The notes under the pieces are model-generated. The model saw nothing but the letters and a program-made list of their open reading frames with translations. It ran no database searches and had not been told where the DNA came from. 64,000 nt of DNA from contig JAFGXY010000035.1 in NCBI GenBank assembly GCA_016936395.1, forward strand, positions 1 to 64,000, in the 5' to 3' direction. Positions 63,228-64,000 of the stretch are shown here, in pieces. A program made the position numbers and the translations under genes. Within the stretch, counting starts at the first letter, position 1. Each line of letters begins with the position of its first letter. The stretch comes from Paracoccaceae bacterium. Its GTDB lineage: Bacteria > Pseudomonadota > Alphaproteobacteria > Rhodobacterales > Rhodobacteraceae.

Positions 63228-64000
63228 TCAGCGCGAGGCGTGAAAGGTTTGCCCAAGGCTGGCAGGCGCGTTCAAGGCCGCCTTGCCCTTGCCCGAGGAC
63301 ATAATGACCAACACAAGGATGGTTATCAGATACGGCGACATCGACAAGTATTCCACCGGAATACGCGCCCCCGCCGCTTGCAGATTAAGCTGAAGCACCG
63401 AGATTCCGCCAAAAAGATAGGCACCGATCAAGGCGCGCCACGGCCGCCACGCGGCAAACACCACAATCGCCAATGCAATCCAGCCTGCACCGGCGGTGAT
63501 GCCATCGGTCCATTGCGGCACCCGCACCAGGCTGACATAGGCCCCGCCCATGCCCGCCATCGCGCCGCCGAACAGGATCGCCAGCACCCGGATGCGCCGC
63601 ACCTTGTAGCCAAGCGCATGGGCGGCATCATGGTTTTCGCCCACCGCGCGCAGGATCAGCCCCAGACGCGTAGACCGCAACACCCACCATGTCGCCGCGA
63701 CCGAGGCAATCGACAGGTAAACCACCCAGTCATGGCCAAACAGCACCCGACCCAGAAACGGGATCTCGGCCAGCGCCCCGAACGGCAGCGCGGCCGTTGC
63801 AGGGGGCCGGATGCCGACAAAACCTTGCCCCAGCAGCGACGACAACCCCAGCCCGAACAGCGTCAGCGCAAGGCCCGAAGCCACCTGATTGGCCAGCAGA
63901 AACTGAGTCAGCAGCGCAAAGATCAAGGACAGCGCCGCGCCGCCCAGGGCCCCGCCGACAAAGCCCAACACCGCACTGCCGGTCTGCACCGCCATGATGA
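63228..64000 (-). CDS. BMP-type ABC transporter permease (5' end cut off)
   Basis: About 257 residues of a multi-helix permease of the branched-chain/BMP-associated type, with SVLGF-type helices and the conserved cytoplasmic loop RAVGENHDAAHALGYKVRRI. The N-terminal part with the start codon lies beyond position 64000, and the reading frame is open to the edge. The C-terminal end (63228) is 46 bases before the BMP protein start, so the two form one operon with the still-unseen upstream permease/ATPase. Confidence 0.9.
   Translation of the reverse strand, partial: IMAVQTGSAVLGFVGGALGGAALSLIFALLTQFLLANQVASGLALTLFGLGLSSLLGQGFVGIRPPATAALPFGALAEIPFLGRVLFGHDWVVYLSIASVAATWWVLRSTRLGLILRAVGENHDAAHALGYKVRRIRVLAILFGGAMAGMGGAYVSLVRVPQWTDGITAGAGWIALAIVVFAAWRPWRALIGAYLFGGISVLQLNLQAAGARIPVEYLSMSPYLITILVLVIMSSGKGKAALNAPASLGQTFHASR

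Noticed and set aside
1-64000. Search for CRISPR arrays, tRNA or rRNA genes and insertion sequences.
   Set aside because: By eye I found no regularly spaced direct repeats, no clover-leaf gene with a CCA-type end and no transposase. Faint tRNA genes could be missed without a scanner such as tRNAscan-SE.

Overview
The window is a GC-rich piece of an alphaproteobacterial chromosome, almost certainly Rhodobacteraceae (Rhodobacter, Tabrizicola, Gemmobacter or Paracoccus-like). The evidence is the gene order pckA divergent from chvI-chvG-hprK-rapZ-EIIA-HPr, the acpS-lepB-rnc-era-recO block, a long-form methylsuccinyl-CoA dehydrogenase, a complete beta-hydroxyaspartate cycle cluster, and an intergenic repeat (core GGNGTATTTGG) that occurs many times. 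No rRNA, tRNA, CRISPR array, prophage or intact insertion sequence was seen.

Layout. 1-8000: a MalY/PatB aminotransferase, then def, a deformylase paralogue without catalytic residues and fmt in one operon; small membrane proteins, a TetR regulator, a TRIC-type channel, rnhA, a DUF3429 protein, a LysE exporter remnant, ispH and a NYN-domain protein. 8000-18200: folK, rpoZ, a RelA/SpoT homologue, two tandem DUF2062 genes, pdxJ, acpS, lepB, rnc, era, a DUF1491 gene and recO, which is core housekeeping. 18400-27800: mcd, pckA, the ChvG/ChvI two-component system, a regulatory PTS (HprK, EIIA, HPr) with RapZ, and an acyltransferase. 27800-36300: 3-hydroxybutyryl-CoA dehydrogenase, a DUF6473 protein, etfAB, a cobalamin adenosyltransferase, an SDR, an SH3 protein and parC.

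36400-51100 is the most distinctive part. A BhcR-type regulator is divergent from bhcA-bhcB-bhcC-bhcD, which turn two glyoxylate-level C2 units into oxaloacetate. Next come an extra GAPDH, an FrhB/BciB-like iron-sulfur protein, and a urate/ureide degradation set: ureidoglycolate lyase, ureidoglycine aminohydrolase, a fused allantoinase-OHCU decarboxylase, HIU hydrolase and membrane urate hydroxylase PuuD. The last ureide reaction releases glyoxylate, the substrate of the neighbouring cycle, so the two blocks form a plausible purine-to-C4 route. 51100-54400: a zinc uptake locus (znuA divergent from zur-znuC-znuB) with a palindromic Zur-box candidate. 54400-64000: a dimethylglycine/sarcosine dehydrogenase-like GcvT fusion, a YjhX-family protein, a GH25 lysozyme lipoprotein, an EF-hand protein, a carboxymuconolactone decarboxylase-like protein, a DAO-family oxidase, a sulfide:quinone oxidoreductase, and a BMP-family ABC transporter that runs off the right edge.

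Pathway links: mcd, the cobalamin adenosyltransferase, etfAB and pckA fit an ethylmalonyl-CoA pathway lifestyle on C2 compounds. The bhc cluster gives a second C2 route for glycolate and glyoxylate. Functions are assigned from motifs and remembered family features; no database search was run.
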